Shown here: in pieces, positions 46,401 to 59,227 of the stretch
Numbering within the stretch: position 1 is the stretch's first letter
Layout: the number at the start of each line of letters is the position of its first letter
NCBI GenBank assembly: GCA_027574665.1
Contig: CM050652.1
Location: forward strand, 38,875,631-38,939,630
Length of the DNA stretch: 64,000 bases
Direction of reading: 5' to 3'
Origin: Rhynochetos jubatus
Taxonomy: Eukaryota; Chordata; Aves; Eurypygiformes; Rhynochetidae
Translations under genes and position numbers: made by a program
The notes under the pieces: model-generated
Seen by the model: the letters and a program-made list of their open reading frames with translations, nothing else
Databases searched by the model: none
Told to the model about the DNA's origin: nothing

Positions 46401-46679
46401 GTGATCCATGAAATACAGCCATCCCTACACAAATTATAGTTGACATTTTAGTTCCTGCTCCCCCTCTGGTCTGGTCTGGTCAGGCAGGAGAGGGAAGGAG
46501 AGGCTGCGTTTTACACCCATGGTAGATGCCATGGCATGGGGCTTTGGAGGGTTGGAGTATCTGTTGGCCGAGGAGAGTCCAGAGGTGAGATGAGAAGGCT
46601 TTGGGGGAATTCATCGATAGGTATGCATGCCTGATAGGAGATGGGGATGAAGAAGGAGCAGACTCCCTCCTCTCAGGGG
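43481..46679. other. Intergenic, mostly unrecognised
   Basis: It contains a GATGATGATGATGAG microsatellite at about 43688-43702 and a short CTGGT triplication at about 46465-46480. A 154-codon frame at 44983-45447 is not recognisable as a protein. A stretch at 45890-46260 with several TAATTA-type words may be a conserved element. Confidence 0.5.
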
Positions 46680-46689
46680 TGCCCAGGGG

Positions 46690-46924
46690 CAGCAATGGGC
46701 ACAAGCTGCTGTATAGGAAATGTAACTTGAGGGGGAGAAAAACATCTTTACTGTGAGGGTGGTCAGACGCTTGCACAGGTTGTCCTGAGAGGTTGCGGGG
46801 TCTGTGTCCTGAGAGGCACTTAAAGCTCAGCAGGAGCTCTGGCTTGAGCCTCCTTGGGGCTGGGGGTTGGACAAGACAGTCTCCAGGTATCCCTTCCGGC
46901 CTCAGCCACGGTGGGACACTGTGA
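46690..46924 (+). mobile_element. Degenerate CR1 LINE 3' fragment
   Basis: It follows the older CR1 pattern: AGCAATGGGCACAAGCTG, then a CTTTACTGTGAGGGTGGTCA word, CACAGGTTGTCCTGAGAGGTTG, GGGGGTTGGACAAGA, and CCAGGTATCCCTTCCGGCCTC, ending near the decayed tip at 46924. More diverged than the intron copies. The 152-codon antisense frame here is repeat-derived. Confidence 0.8.
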
Positions 46925-49900
46925 CCAGGACGTTTCACAAATGCGGCTGATACACTGTATTAATGGTGCCATCAGAAGCTTTGCCATCTCTTTCTAAGCC
47001 AAAGGTGGATAATGTTGCATGTTGAATCTTACTTTTGTGGTAGGATCCACAGTGCTGTCTGCTTTGTGTTTTCTTCTATGACCATCTTCATGTTTTTGCT
47101 TGAGGCATTAATCACTGCTTATTAACCAGTAAACTCTGCTCCTGACACACCAAAATCTCTTCTGATCTCCCATAAAAGGGCTAAAGCAAACCTAAGCATG
47201 TAAAGTAAAACAAACTTTTGCAAAGGAAGGCAGCAACTTGTAGCTCATTTTGTTTGTAAGCCTGATGCTGGCTTATTCCTGAGAGTGAGCTGCAGCTTTG
47301 CGTTAAGAGTCTAACAGCCCCCACAGCTCAGCAAAGAAATTCTGTGAAGGTCCTCCACTGTGGACCTAGACCAGGAGACTTTTCTTAGCACTTTGGGTGT
47401 CAAAGTCCGAAGGCCAGGTCACTTTTTCCTGCTCTGAGGGTATTGGAAATCTCTTGGGTTAGGGGAGCTTCCAGAGCCACAGATGGAATGTCATTCTTCA
47501 GAACTTCTGTAGGTGGTGCAGTAGGACATGCACCAAGGATATGGCTTTATGGATGGGGTAAAAACTGAGAAAATTGTTATCTGGAATCAATAAGTTCATA
47601 TCTTCCATCTCTTTGACCTCATTATCTAGACTTCAGCTAATTTCAAGGATCTGTTCCAAAATTAGCGTCAAAATGCAGTCAGTTAATCTGCTGTTCATCC
47701 GTCACAGGGAACAAACGTGACCATTCCTACTGAATAGTGATTGCCCATGGGTGGTGTGTGTGTGCTTGTATTCACTCATACAGCCCACTCTTCCGCACAG
47801 GTCTGTATTGTTTTATGTAAATTCATGCTAATCTCAATCTCTGTACATGTAGGCATATTTCACTCGTCTGATAAGGATCAAGGGACTCACCCCTTGCTAT
47901 ATATTTTATATTCAAACAAGCTGGGGTTAATTTGATGCCAGGAGAACAGCTTTTAATTCTCCCTCTCAAGGCACTGAACTACCAACATTAACTTCCTATG
48001 CTCAGCTCTTGGGGTCTACAAGGAAATGGTGTGAGCAAATTTGATAGCAGCTATATTGGCATGTGAATGTAAATCAGGTAGAGAGTTGTAGGCAAAATGA
48101 ATACCAGGCTAAGATGTGTGGTGCTTTACAAAGGAAAAAAAATGAACTAAATTAAGCTCAAGCTACATTTTTTGTTCCCTCAGTGTTGGTAGTTTGGGTG
48201 TTTGATCTGAACACTGTGGACAGATTGTTTGGAAACAGTAGGTCATGAGTTCTTTTGTTAATGACAATGTGGAGGGCTCTCGTTTCCCACTCTGAAATGT
48301 AAAATCTCTTTGCCAGTGCAAATCTTACTATTAATTTGATTTATTTATGTCAGTGACCCAGGTTCCATTCCTTCTCCACTCTACTTAGAGTTCCTCAAAA
48401 AGATAGCGTCCTTCAGTTTTGCTAATTTGGATGCATAATCCAGTGGTGTCCTTTTTATTTACAGTCTAAGTGCTGAGTAGTACTTAATCAGAAATGTATC
48501 ATTTCTGATCAGGTCTATCAAAAGGCAGATAATTGGGTCATGAAAACTTTTGACAATTTGACTGTTGATGTGAAAATATTTGCTGACTCTCACAGATTCA
48601 CAGAATGTAGATAGACAATAATCTATCCAACTCACAAATACCGATTGCATGCCCCCTCTTTACCACTGCTATTATCACTGCGAAAGCTTTGTTAGATTTT
48701 ATGGGGTACTTGTAAAAATCAAGAAATTCCAGGGAATTTTACCTTTCTGTTCAAGGTAAGGGAAAATATCTCAAAGCTCGGAGCCCTCTTCAGCAAAATC
48801 ATTGCAAGCAGGTCCTGCTCTTTCTTAAACTGGCAAGGCGACAGCTTGAGCGCATCCGCTGAATGCCACTGTGACAGTCTGATCACCTGGGGAGAGAAGT
48901 GTCTCGCAGACAAGCAGATCCCAAGCCATTTTGGTAATTATAGGTGAAAACTAACAGCTTGCTAGTGCAGATCCCTGAGCGCCCCAGGCGTGTGCTTACA
49001 GTAGGAGCCTCCACAGTACAACTGCTGTATTTGGTGATTCTGCAGCAGCTCGTCTGAGGGGGGAGGGGGTGTCCAGGGGACTCCCTGGGGAGAGCGTGTT
49101 GTAAATAGAATAATCAGGAGATGATAAATGTAATGGGCAGTAGTTTTGCAAGCTCCTGACCAGCTGGAGTTGAGAGACCCCATGCCAGCTAATGCCAGTA
49201 CATGATTGTCAGGTGCTGGCTGGGCATCTAACCAGGCCTCGTGGTTGCAAACCAAAGTAATGCTCCTTCCATCCAAAAGCTGTTTATAATGTTCCTTCAC
49301 GGCTTCTCCTGGTAACATTTTCATCTTTCACCAACCTAATCTTGCCTGTACTCTAGCCTTCTCCAGGCACTGAATAAACTATCAGTCTCATTACAGGATG
49401 GAGAGGCACTTACTGTCAACCTTAATGTCGCCAGCATTGGCATAAGAAATGACATTGAGTTGTCCATTTTCTGTTCAAGTAGGAGCTAATTAAAGTGGTA
49501 GCCAGCTGGTAGGAGAATATCTGTGCCTTCAAAAGGTCTTTTCCTGAATTTAGGTATCAATGCCAAAATACAGTGTGTGAAAGTTTAGGTAAAGTGTAGA
49601 TGTCTGAGTCCAAAAGCATGGAAAGTGTCAGCTCCTTTCCTGCTTACACCCTAGAGATGTTTGAATGCCACAAGGCTTGACTCTGGTATTTCCCAGCCTA
49701 AGTCTCTGGAAAGACCCAGAAGTGCCATGGTTAGAACTAGGTGTCTGCCTAAGTCAACAGTGATTTCCAATCAGGCGTTCCCCTGAAAGTTGTGAACAAG
49801 CTAGTGGGCTCCATTGGAACCAGGAGGACTAATTTCACAACATTAGGAATGTGTGATCTTTCCCCTTTAAAACTCAGGCAGGGAAAGTCCGTTCCCCCAA

Positions 49901-52300
49901 AATACAATTACCAGCTAGAAGCAGAACTGACCAAAGGCATAAGTGGTCTTCTGCCTGAAAGAATGGAGTCCACCACTTTTTATCTGGGCTGGACATCCCA
50001 GACACCGATGCACGGTCCATCTCTGCCAAGAACTGTGGCTCTGTGCATTAAGAACTGGAGGGGGCAAGATGAAGCCTGATGGTAGGACATAGTTATTTGG
50101 GTTTTACTTCTATTCCTTTAGCTTAGCTGCCACTGCTTAGAGCAAGCATTCCTGCCAGAGGTACAGTGAAAACTATCAGCATGGAAACTGTCTTACCCTG
50201 ATTAAAAATAATGGTGAATTCTCTGTTGTTTCATGGAGATATTGGCAGTTTGGCAGCTGGGTGAGCCCACCTGGTGACCAGCCAGGCATGAAGGAGTAAG
50301 AGATAACCCTTTGTTTTGAGAGTTGGGGAAAAAAGCACGTGGCTGTCAGTACGGCAGCCCCATGGTGCTACCTGGCACCACGTGTGCTAACGGGCAAGTG
50401 GCTGCAGGCAGGCACAGCAGTGGCAGGGCTACAGATGTGCCCTTGCAACTGTACAGAGGACATGCAGGCTGGCTGTAGTCTTCCCACACACTCTGGGAGC
50501 ACCACACCAATGAGTAACATGGTCAAAACTTCTGACCAGGTTTTAGATCCTTATTACTGATGATTCCTGAGATAGGGGAAAATCAAAGGTACAATAACTT
50601 GGGTTTTTTTTTTTCATTTTAGGTTCCAGGCTGAATTTGGAGGACAAGTGGTCTGGGAAAAAGAAAGTATGTTCTTTCTACTTAGAACAAGGTGGGTTGA
50701 TCTGGAAGTCTCTAGAAAAAATTGTAAATACAGAGTCTGACTATGCTGCTTTCTGCAAAGATAATCCTCAGACTAGAACTGCTCTTAAATGAGTACTGAA
50801 CTGTAAAGGCAAGAGCATGGATTGGAGCTGTCTGAAAAAGTTCCTTTTGTTTAGGGAGAAATTACAGCTTTTCTCTGTAATTGCATGTAAAATAACTTCC
50901 GTGTGTTCAAGCCTCAGCTATTTGATGAGTTAACAAGAATGTCATGACTGCGTCACAGAGTACCAAATCGAAGCTTCTGTTAGAACAAGTGAATTTCTAA
51001 CTGCTTTGTTTGCCAAGAAAATCTTCCCACAGTCTAATTAACGTAATGTTGTCTGTCTGAGTCTGCAGACAACCTTAACAGAAAAGCGTGAACCTTCCAC
51101 CCCATTCATCTCAGTGAAGTGCCAGCTTCACACTCCTTGGTTTCACTCAATGTCAGTGCTACTTGTTTTATTGCTGAGTGTTTTATCTGAAGGCTTGGAA
51201 GGGGCATGCTGGTACATGCAGGGAAGGAACAGCACAGGAAAGCCGAACGATACAGAAAGGAAGAAGACGGCATCAGCATCTGGGTGATGGATTGATCCTC
51301 TCTGGTGACTGTGGAGCAAACGTGAGCTGGAGCTCTGGCCAGCTCACCCATCACAACCTCCCCTTCATGTGTTGCACTGCTGCCAAAGGTGGAAATCTTT
51401 CCCCAAAGCCAGCTGAGGTTGTTCCTCCTGCAAAGCAGCCTGATTGCCTCTTGTCCTTCTACCTCGTCCCACACCTCCTGCTGCAGAAATCCGAGACATC
51501 ATGGAGACTGGTGAGAGCGTGTGTGTGACTATCCTGGGTGCTGTTAACTGGAGATGTCGGCATTGGCAGACACCCCAGCAGCTCCATGGAGGCTCGCGTC
51601 TTCTGTCTGCCCTGTATCGGAAGAGCATCAGTCTGTGTTTGGCCTTGTCTCTGTCACAGTAGCTCCTTCCCTGCTTTTGCAGAAGAGCTCCCCTTCCCCT
51701 GCTCTTTCCTGCTTTTCTCCTTGCCTTTTCCCAGTGGGTTTTCAGTACACACTCAGATGCTCTTCTTCATGTCACTTGGACGGGACTCTCCAATTCTAGT
51801 TTCCATTTTTTCTAATGGTCTGTAGCCGGAATGAGAGACAAGTGGCCAACTTTAGGCGCTACGACTCCTGAAACTTCTCTAACGCTTCTGGTGTGAATAC
51901 CATAGCTTTGTGTGCTTGTACCTTTGTAACAAACGCACGTAATCTTCCTTTTCACGTAGAGGAAAATTCAAGGCTATGCTGCAAAATGCTGCGCTTTCTT
52001 CTGTTAAACCTGACAACCAAACCATGTGATTTTTTTCACCTCTCTCTCTGTGCTGTAGCTTTTTCACACCTCTCCACTTACGAGCCTCTTCAGATGCACT
52101 AAACCCTGCATCTTCGGGGAAGAAGTGGTTAAAGAGACACAGGACTGTCAAGGGGAGATGGGGCTACAGGAGCTGAGCGAGGCTGAGCCACGCCAGAGGA
52201 AAAGGCAGCGTGGGCTGCAGTCCAGGCGAGGTAAGGGCTTGGAGGGATAGGGGAGGGAGGGCTGTGGGGCCTGTCCTTCATCGACTGAATAAACAACCTA
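46925..52300. other. Intergenic, mostly unrecognised
   Basis: It contains a short CR1 tip-like fragment at 48589-48640, a CTCF-like word at 50264-50280, and a stretch at 51100-51660 with overlapping 70-120-codon frames on both strands. None of these frames resembles a known protein and no exon structure is convincing. Confidence 0.5.
48589..48640 (-). mobile_element. Possible CR1 3'-tip fragment
   Basis: The words TCACAGATTCACAGAATG and then 'aatctatccaactcac' resemble the reverse complement of an older CR1 tip ('tcacagaatcacagaatg ... atctagtccaac'). Only about 50 bases, so tentative. Confidence 0.4.
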
Positions 52301-52429
52301 CATAGCAATAACAATAAATAATTTTATGAGGAGCTAGATAAGCTTTTAAAGGGAAAAATGGTAGGGGGTGTAACTGCAAATTGAGGAGGAAAGCAGCTGA
52401 GATGGGTTTCCCTGTTGCCGTCTGTCCTC

Positions 52430-53330
52430 TATTTGGCAGCAGCTCGTTTGTGAAAAAAAAGCAATCAAGAGTAGTTTATGATGCTAAGACATTTCAATGA
52501 CTTGCACTCAGTGAAAATCATTGATGTTTCTGCTTTAGCTAGATTTTGCTGCTTGGTGTTGGAAAGCATTTGACTGCCTGAAATCCTATTTTGTTAAGCC
52601 TGGCAATGAGTAGAATCACAAGTTCCATAAGAAAATCCTCTAGGCTTGAAAGGGGACATGTTCATTACCCCTGCAATTAGCAGGAAAACTCCCCCTTGAT
52701 GGGGCACTCAGTCCCTTGTGATTCCCCTCCTCACAGCTCCCTAATCACCAGGTGTCATTCAGATTGTAGATTGCCACCGTTTAATGCATATTGTAGAAAA
52801 CTCTGATTGCGTGTCACTGTGAAACGCGCCGAGAGCCGGGCCATAAATATTTCCATCAACTTGTCCCTCTACCATCCCCAGGACTCCACTCCCTGCAATA
52901 CAACTAATCCCTCAAAATGCAGTTTGGGTTTTGGTTTCTGTGGAGCTGACCCCTATGCAAAGGAAATGTTACCTTGGGAACAAGGTCAAATGATCGGCTT
53001 ACGGATCTATTCTCTTTTTTCCCCTTTATTTTATGATGGAAATGTAAGATGTTGTGAATGGTTCATCATAACATATGCCAGCAGAAGCATGCCAAAAATA
53101 ACAATCTGAAGCAGCACACGGTATGTAACGCTTGCATACTTCTCCGAGAGTTAGAGAGATCATTGAAACAACACATGTCAGATGCTATTACTGTCATATT
53201 GTTGGGGCCATCTGTTAGAGCCCAAGATCAAGACCTGCTGCTTTCCCTGGAACAGCAGCTCCACAAAATACTGTGGCAAATTAAACTAAATCTGCTCCGG
53301 CCCGGGGAGTTCATCTGAGGGGCTTGCTTG
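52430..53330. promoter_or_regulatory. Candidate conserved non-coding block
   Basis: Repeat-free sequence with long runs of complex, unbiased words. It includes the octamer-like TTTAATGCATATTG at about 52777-52793, ATCAATGACTTGCAC-type words and a small CpG group (AAACGCGCCGAGAGCCGGGCC, about 52822-52842). A 100-codon frame crosses it without resembling a protein. Inference. Confidence 0.25.
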
Positions 53331-56300
53331 TTTTATTTCAAGATATCGTCAGGGATAAAACCAACAGTGTATTTTGGATATTGCTGCAGGGGAAGTGTGG
53401 GGAAAAGCTTTTTAATTATTTTTTGTTTGGGTTTTGTTTGGTTTGGGGTTTTTCAAGGGAGTAAATAACAGGTACAAGATAAGGACTGAATTGTCAGGAT
53501 GGGATGTGTACATTTGCACCCACAGGTGTGCTTCTTGGGAAAACATGTTCCTCAATAAAGTTAATAAAAATGTGCACATGCAATGATTTGCAGCTAGTAA
53601 ACAATAATTTGGTAGCAACCTGCACTTACATATGACAATCCATTAATGCAGTTGACGGCACGGACACAAATTTTCAAAGCAAAGGCTTTTGAAGTTGCAT
53701 ATGGAATTGGGATGCCAAATCCCCCTGGTGGTCTTCAAAATTTCAGCTAGAATACCTGTAAATCTGTTTATTATATAAAGAGGCAGTTCTATACAATTTT
53801 CTGTTCGCAGTGAGTTTTGCTCCTGACAGCAGTGGGATGGATTTCGCACAACATTTACTGTGTCGATATAGCCACACACACACATCTATACATGTACATA
53901 TAGATGTGTGTTTTCGATATTAACATAATGGCACAGCTTTTAGTTCCAGTGCATTCATAAAAGTTTACGTAACGGACATATGTTTTACTGACGTGTTTCG
54001 TAACAGTTTTAAACAACGTCCTTACTGACACCAGAACACTAAAGGATTAAATGTATTGATGAGGAAGAAGGGAAGCCTCTGTTATGAAGACAGACGTGGT
54101 CCAAATGCCATTAAGTGGGAGTCGTTTGCAAAGGTAGGTAAATGACATCATAGATCTGGAATGTTTGTTGCGGAGGTTTTGTTCTGCTGCGTGTTGGTGA
54201 AAGACTTGGGTGTAGCTCCTACCCATTCCACACTTTCCAGTTAGTGGAGGATGTTGTACCCCAGAAAGCCTCCAAAGCTTTGCTTCCACTGTAATGCAGA
54301 AAGAGCTTCTGCTCGGAAATTTCAGGCTGTGCTGCAGCATATGGGTACTTTTCCTACAGACTCAGGATGCACATGTTCATTGCAAGAGCCTCCTTCTGCT
54401 CCTGGAGGAGCCCAGACAACGGCGTTCGATAGCAGGAGAGACTTTCCCAGGGAGGGCACAGGAGAGAGCCCTGGGGAGGAGGAGGCTCAAAGCTGGTACT
54501 GAAATACAGAGGGAGCAGCAGAGGGATCCCTGTTCCTCTGCAGGGCAGGAGGGAGATGTGTGGGGAAGAGAGAGGACTGCTGGGGAGTCACTGCTGGCAG
54601 CACCTTGTCGACTCTGTGTTTTACCCAGTGATTGTTTCATGTAAAATCTGTGGATAGTCCTTGGAGTTGGGGTAGGATCCAGATCCCCGCTTCCAGGAGA
54701 GCACTCTCACTGGCAAAGCAGAGAATTGGGGTTTGTTGACTGTGCCTTCAGGGCCTGGGGAGGGAGCTTTCGCTTGTGGAGGTCAGACTGTGGGGAGACG
54801 ACAGTAACTTGATGCTCACGGCAATTTTATAATTTACTGCTGTTCTTACCTTTGGGTATCTTGCAGGCAACCGGTGTCAAAAAGATGCTGCTGCAGCTGT
54901 TGCCAGCGAGGAGTAATGGTCCCAACTGTGGCAGCCTCCATACATGTACCACTGTCTGGGGATGCTGACAGCGCAAGCTGATTATGCAGAGCAAAACGCC
55001 CTTCTATTTATTTCCTTTGCAGGAGGAATTCCCCAGGTAGATCTCTGTTACCCATCCCAGCCATTTTTACTCCTTGCAGTGTTCAATGGGAAGTGTTTGA
55101 AATTCGTTATTGGAAGCCTTGTTTAATTGAAATGCACTGTGTCCAACCTAGTTCGGAAGAGCCAAGACTGATTTTATGACATATTGGAAAACTCTTGGGT
55201 TCACATCAAGGTGGTGTGGCAGTTCTGGGGACAAGCAAAGGGCATGTTGTCAAACCACAGGTACTGTGGAGTTACTTGTCACCCTTGAGAAGAGCGAGCC
55301 TTGAAGAAAAGCTTCCATAATATGAAGTAACCTCCCCTTCCCTCCCTCTCCAGGTTTGATCTCAGTGTTATTTGGGGCAGAAGCGTTTTTCTCATTCTGA
55401 AATTTCTGCCAGATGACAAGCTCCCAGGACAGGCCATTTCAGCTCAGTGAGACTGATGGTCTTGTCACTTTTACTGCCACCTCCAGCACAAACGGGCAGC
55501 AATGCCAATTTCCCTGAGCAGCTGCCAGTGCCTGCAACCCAAAGGGACTCTGGGGGGATCCACCAGCAGACTGTCTCCAGCTAAGGGACCACATGGCTTC
55601 CAGCATCGCCAGCCTGGGGCAGGTGTGCCAGCAGTCAGGATGACTGATCTCAGAGGACTGTCTCGGATTAAGTAAAAGCTTGAGTGGCATTGACTGGCAC
55701 GTTACAGGCTGCAGAGGGTGGTATTTTTGGACTAATCTTTCTTTTGACAGCGCGTTCAAACAATTCTGAATTCCCTCTCAAGTTTTCCTACAATCTAAGT
55801 GCTCACGTTCCCTCTTTGTGGCACTTCAGATAGGCTCTCCAATTTAATTTAATATCCAGCCTGCATGTGACCAGAAAAGCTCTCAAAAATAGGTCCACTT
55901 TTAAGGTCATGAAGAAAGAACAGTCAATTCTTTAACGATCTGACCAGCGTTGTGGCAATTCCTATATATTTCATAGTAAGTGGTAATAGAAAACTTTCAT
56001 AAAGAAAACCCTAAACCATCCCAAACTGCATTTTCCATGAATGAATTCAAACACAAAAACTGCCTGCCTGTGGTCTGCAGGAGTTCAAACCCAAGATGCG
56101 TCAACATGAGTGCCGTGTCCAATCTCCGTCATAATGACACAGAGAGAGACTATTGCCAGTCCCACTGCCAAGCACTAAGTAATTTCTTGCTGGAAGAGGT
56201 TTGTTCAGTCCCAGTAGGGAAAGAAGCAGCCCCACTGCAGAGGCTATCCAAATATGTGGATTTCTTTTTCAGGAAATGCCATAGAAACCTTTTCCTTCGT

Positions 56301-57329
56301 GAACCTGTGCTTGAGCTATGTATCTCTGGTGATACAACATTTTTGTTCTGCATGGCTTTTTGTGGTGTTTAATGATGTGTCAGGTTTCAAAAATCTAGTG
56401 ATTAAAAGATGAAAAAGTTTGTTGTAAAAGGTGAAAGGTGGCAGGAAGATGATTTGTTTGTTTGCCGTTTTCTTGCTTGATTTTCCTTAGGTTAGAAGCA
56501 GGCAGAAGAATTCAAATAAACCAAAGCCAAAATGTGGTGTTTTTTTTGTTTTTTTGTTTTTAAATATTGAGGAAATATAGGCTTCCTTGTTTACCTTGGG
56601 AATATTTTTTAATGAAGACAACCATTAAAGTAACAGTATATATGTGGGAGGCTGGGGCTGGAGCTATTTATCCTAAGGGAATTGTGAATTAGTATGTGCT
56701 CCTCTCTTTTCCTCTCATTTCCTTCTGCTAGTAGTAAAAAGTATACCTATACTGTAGATTCAGCCCATGTACTTTAATATCATAGAGTGGTTCCCCCTTG
56801 GGATGTAGTGAAACTGGGGAGAAGGAGTCTATTTAGAAAAGGAGATAATTTGTCAAGAATTAAAGAGCATTTTGATCAAAACAAGACCACTGAAATTCAG
56901 TAAATTCAATAGAGACAGTTTCAAATGTGTTCTCTAACAATTCTGTGCTGCTTTTGCTGCACCCTATGGTTTCTGGATTCAGAGGCAGAAAAATCACAGC
57001 CTGCCTTACTGAGCCAGGGTGTTGTAAGAAATGGAGAATGCCAGATGTCCTCTCTCTGCTAGTGGCTGGCAGCGGGTCCTCAAGAAGAGACTAGGTGAAA
57101 CCGGGCAAGCCCCCGAGACCCTTGCCAGCACACAGCGCTGGTGGCCCAGCTCCCAGGGGCTCTGCCTCTGCAGCAGGGAGCATCTTTACCCCCCTTTCCT
57201 CTGCCCATGCAGGGACCCTACCTAGGAGCTTTTTGTGCTTTCGGAAAAGTGCCGCTGTGCTTCCCACTTGAAGGGCAGCTCTGAGGGAGGAGGCAGCAAT
57301 TGAGCCCCTTTTTTTGGCCTGAATTCTAC
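53331..57329. other. Intergenic, little recognised
   Basis: It contains a (CA) microsatellite joined to a perfect hairpin at 53873-53911, T-rich runs at 56541-56561 and GC-richer patches at 54380-54600 and 57030-57200. Their short open frames are not recognisable. No exon, RNA gene or clear repeat is supported. Confidence 0.5.
53873..53911. repeat. CA microsatellite fused to a perfect inverted repeat
   Basis: A short CA run leads into 13-base arms, ACACACATCTATA at 53878-53890 and its reverse complement at 53899-53911, separated by the 8 bases CATGTACA. The arms pair without mismatch and could extrude as a small hairpin. It probably arose from microsatellite slippage. Confidence 0.85.
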
Positions 57330-58050
57330 CCGCTTTAGTTCAGAAGAAGCCGGCGCCTTCTGCTGTGCCAAATGCCTGTTCCTAGAAAGCAGACAGTCAC
57401 AGAGCCATTTAAGAGACTTCTCACATTGCTGAGGGGGAAGCCATTTATTAATTTCATCTGCTTTTCCCCCTGGGGAAGTAGTCCAAAGCCTGAAGTAGCA
57501 TCAGGAAAAGCTAGAGGAACACTGAAAGTTCTCGTTTTGCAAATTGTCAAATGAACCCATTTCCCACCATTGCTGGTAACGTCTTTCATTACACCTTTAA
57601 TGAAATTGTATCAATATATTTATGGTCTAATAACATACAAAAAAAAAAAAGATACCCTGGAAAAGCATTTTCCAGGAGCTGAAACATTTTAATAATGGTT
57701 TTGTAACTGATTTTGAATTTTTTTTTTAGTCATAAGCTTAGGCAAAAGGAACTATGGATAATTCAGAACCGCTAATGAAATGGTCTCTGGATTCTGCCAT
57801 TTAAATCCTCTAAGATATATATTCTGCTGCCTCCCCTTTAAATTTGATGCCCTTCATTTTTAACATTTATGGGGAGCTGGCTACAATGTGTTGTTTCTTC
57901 TTCCCACACAGCCCATTTATCCGCTATTATATTTTCCTACTCTCTTATCACTGGGAAAACAGCTCTTTGACATACCATTTGATGATTTATACTTTAAAAT
58001 ACCCACCTGATCCAGTTTTATGACATCCTCAGTTGTTGGATTCAGAGTGA
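57330..58050. promoter_or_regulatory. Candidate conserved non-coding block
   Basis: AT-rich, repeat-free sequence with many TAAT cores (CCTTTAATGAAATTG, GGTCTAATAAC, CCGCTAATGAAATGG) and a long pyrimidine-rich unique stretch (57820-57950). An A12 run at 57639-57650 interrupts it. It resembles gene-desert enhancers near developmental or neural genes. Inference only. Confidence 0.3.
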
Positions 58051-59227
58051 GTTAAAGCAGGGACTTTAGCATCTGTTTTGAAGTTATTAGGGATTAGCCA
58101 GAAAATTTGGTAATGATTCTGATGAGCATCTGTCAGTTTTTTCATGGGGTAGTGGTGAAAGCTTCCAGATAGACTGTCATGTCTGGTGGATCTGGACATT
58201 TCCTAAACCTGGGATCCAATCTGTTAATTGCACTCATTTGCTTGAATGCAGTTTTGGGTTTAGTAGTAGATGACGTGTAATTTTAATATCTTTTTTTCTT
58301 TTTTAAACTCATAAAATGAGCCTGACTGAGAGCTGTGCCTTTTCGCTTCACTTGTATGAGTCGGCCAATTGCTGTATCCAGCTCAATTAACATCTGAATT
58401 TGCTTTCATGAAAAAAAGATTATTGGTTCTATCCCAGAGGTCACAGCAGACTAAGAAATTAAAGGTCATGCTGTATCTTGAATTCAGAACGTACAGATGT
58501 TACATGAAGATAAAATCTGAAACTCGGAAGGGAAAGAAGACATATTTGTAGCTATACTATGTATATGTAAATGGTAACAGATGATTGACTGCTGAAGAGT
58601 GTAGCATCCCTTTTTTCTTTTAACAAAACAATGTCATAAAAATAGGCAAACAAGAAAAAAACAAAATGGACCAATGAATTACAACACATACTCAATCACT
58701 CCTAAATATGAGACTGGGGGAATATATGCTAGTTTCTTAGGATATGACCAGTAAATATATAGACCCTTAGTGGCAAATCTGGCTTCTCAGAACATTAGTT
58801 CCTATATCACAGATGAAAATAATGGTATAAACATCAAAAATGAAGAAGAGAAACAATACATATACTCATGTGATCTCTGTATAATCCAAATCAGTTGTTG
58901 GTAGGAGAGTTAAATAATACTTTATGCATTCAGAGAATACAGCTTTCCATAAGAGAAATAAAATAGATATATCCATAATGTATCAGCACTGGTCTCATAT
59001 TTCCTTTCTTTGGGGTTTACTCTGATTTGATTTCATAGTAGTCATGCTTTTCCCTTTGAAATTCACCATCCTTAGCTCAGGCGAAGGGATGAGAAACATT
59101 TCAGAGGCAGAATTCTTGGCACAGTTTTTGCCCATGTTGCAATTCCATCCTGTTTCACATTTTCAGTCTCCTTCTCTCCCTGCTGTGACTTTTGGCTTGA
59201 GCTTGGGCTGAGTAACTGCAGAGTTCA
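58051..59227. other. Intergenic, nothing recognised
   Basis: AT-rich unique-looking sequence. Open frames are at most about 60 codons. I see no repeat signature or splice-supported exon. Confidence 0.6.

Noticed and set aside
46480..46938. 152-codon minus-strand frame
   Set aside because: Largely antisense of a decayed CR1 fragment, so repeat-derived.
48962..49324. 120-codon minus-strand frame with a protein-like start
   Set aside because: It looked briefly like a transposon or retroelement scrap, but I could match it to no family. Left unannotated.
51486..51512. Exon-like segment between CTGCTGCAG and GTGAGAG
   Set aside because: Only about 25 bases with no supporting coding neighbours. 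Splice-like words of this quality occur by chance.
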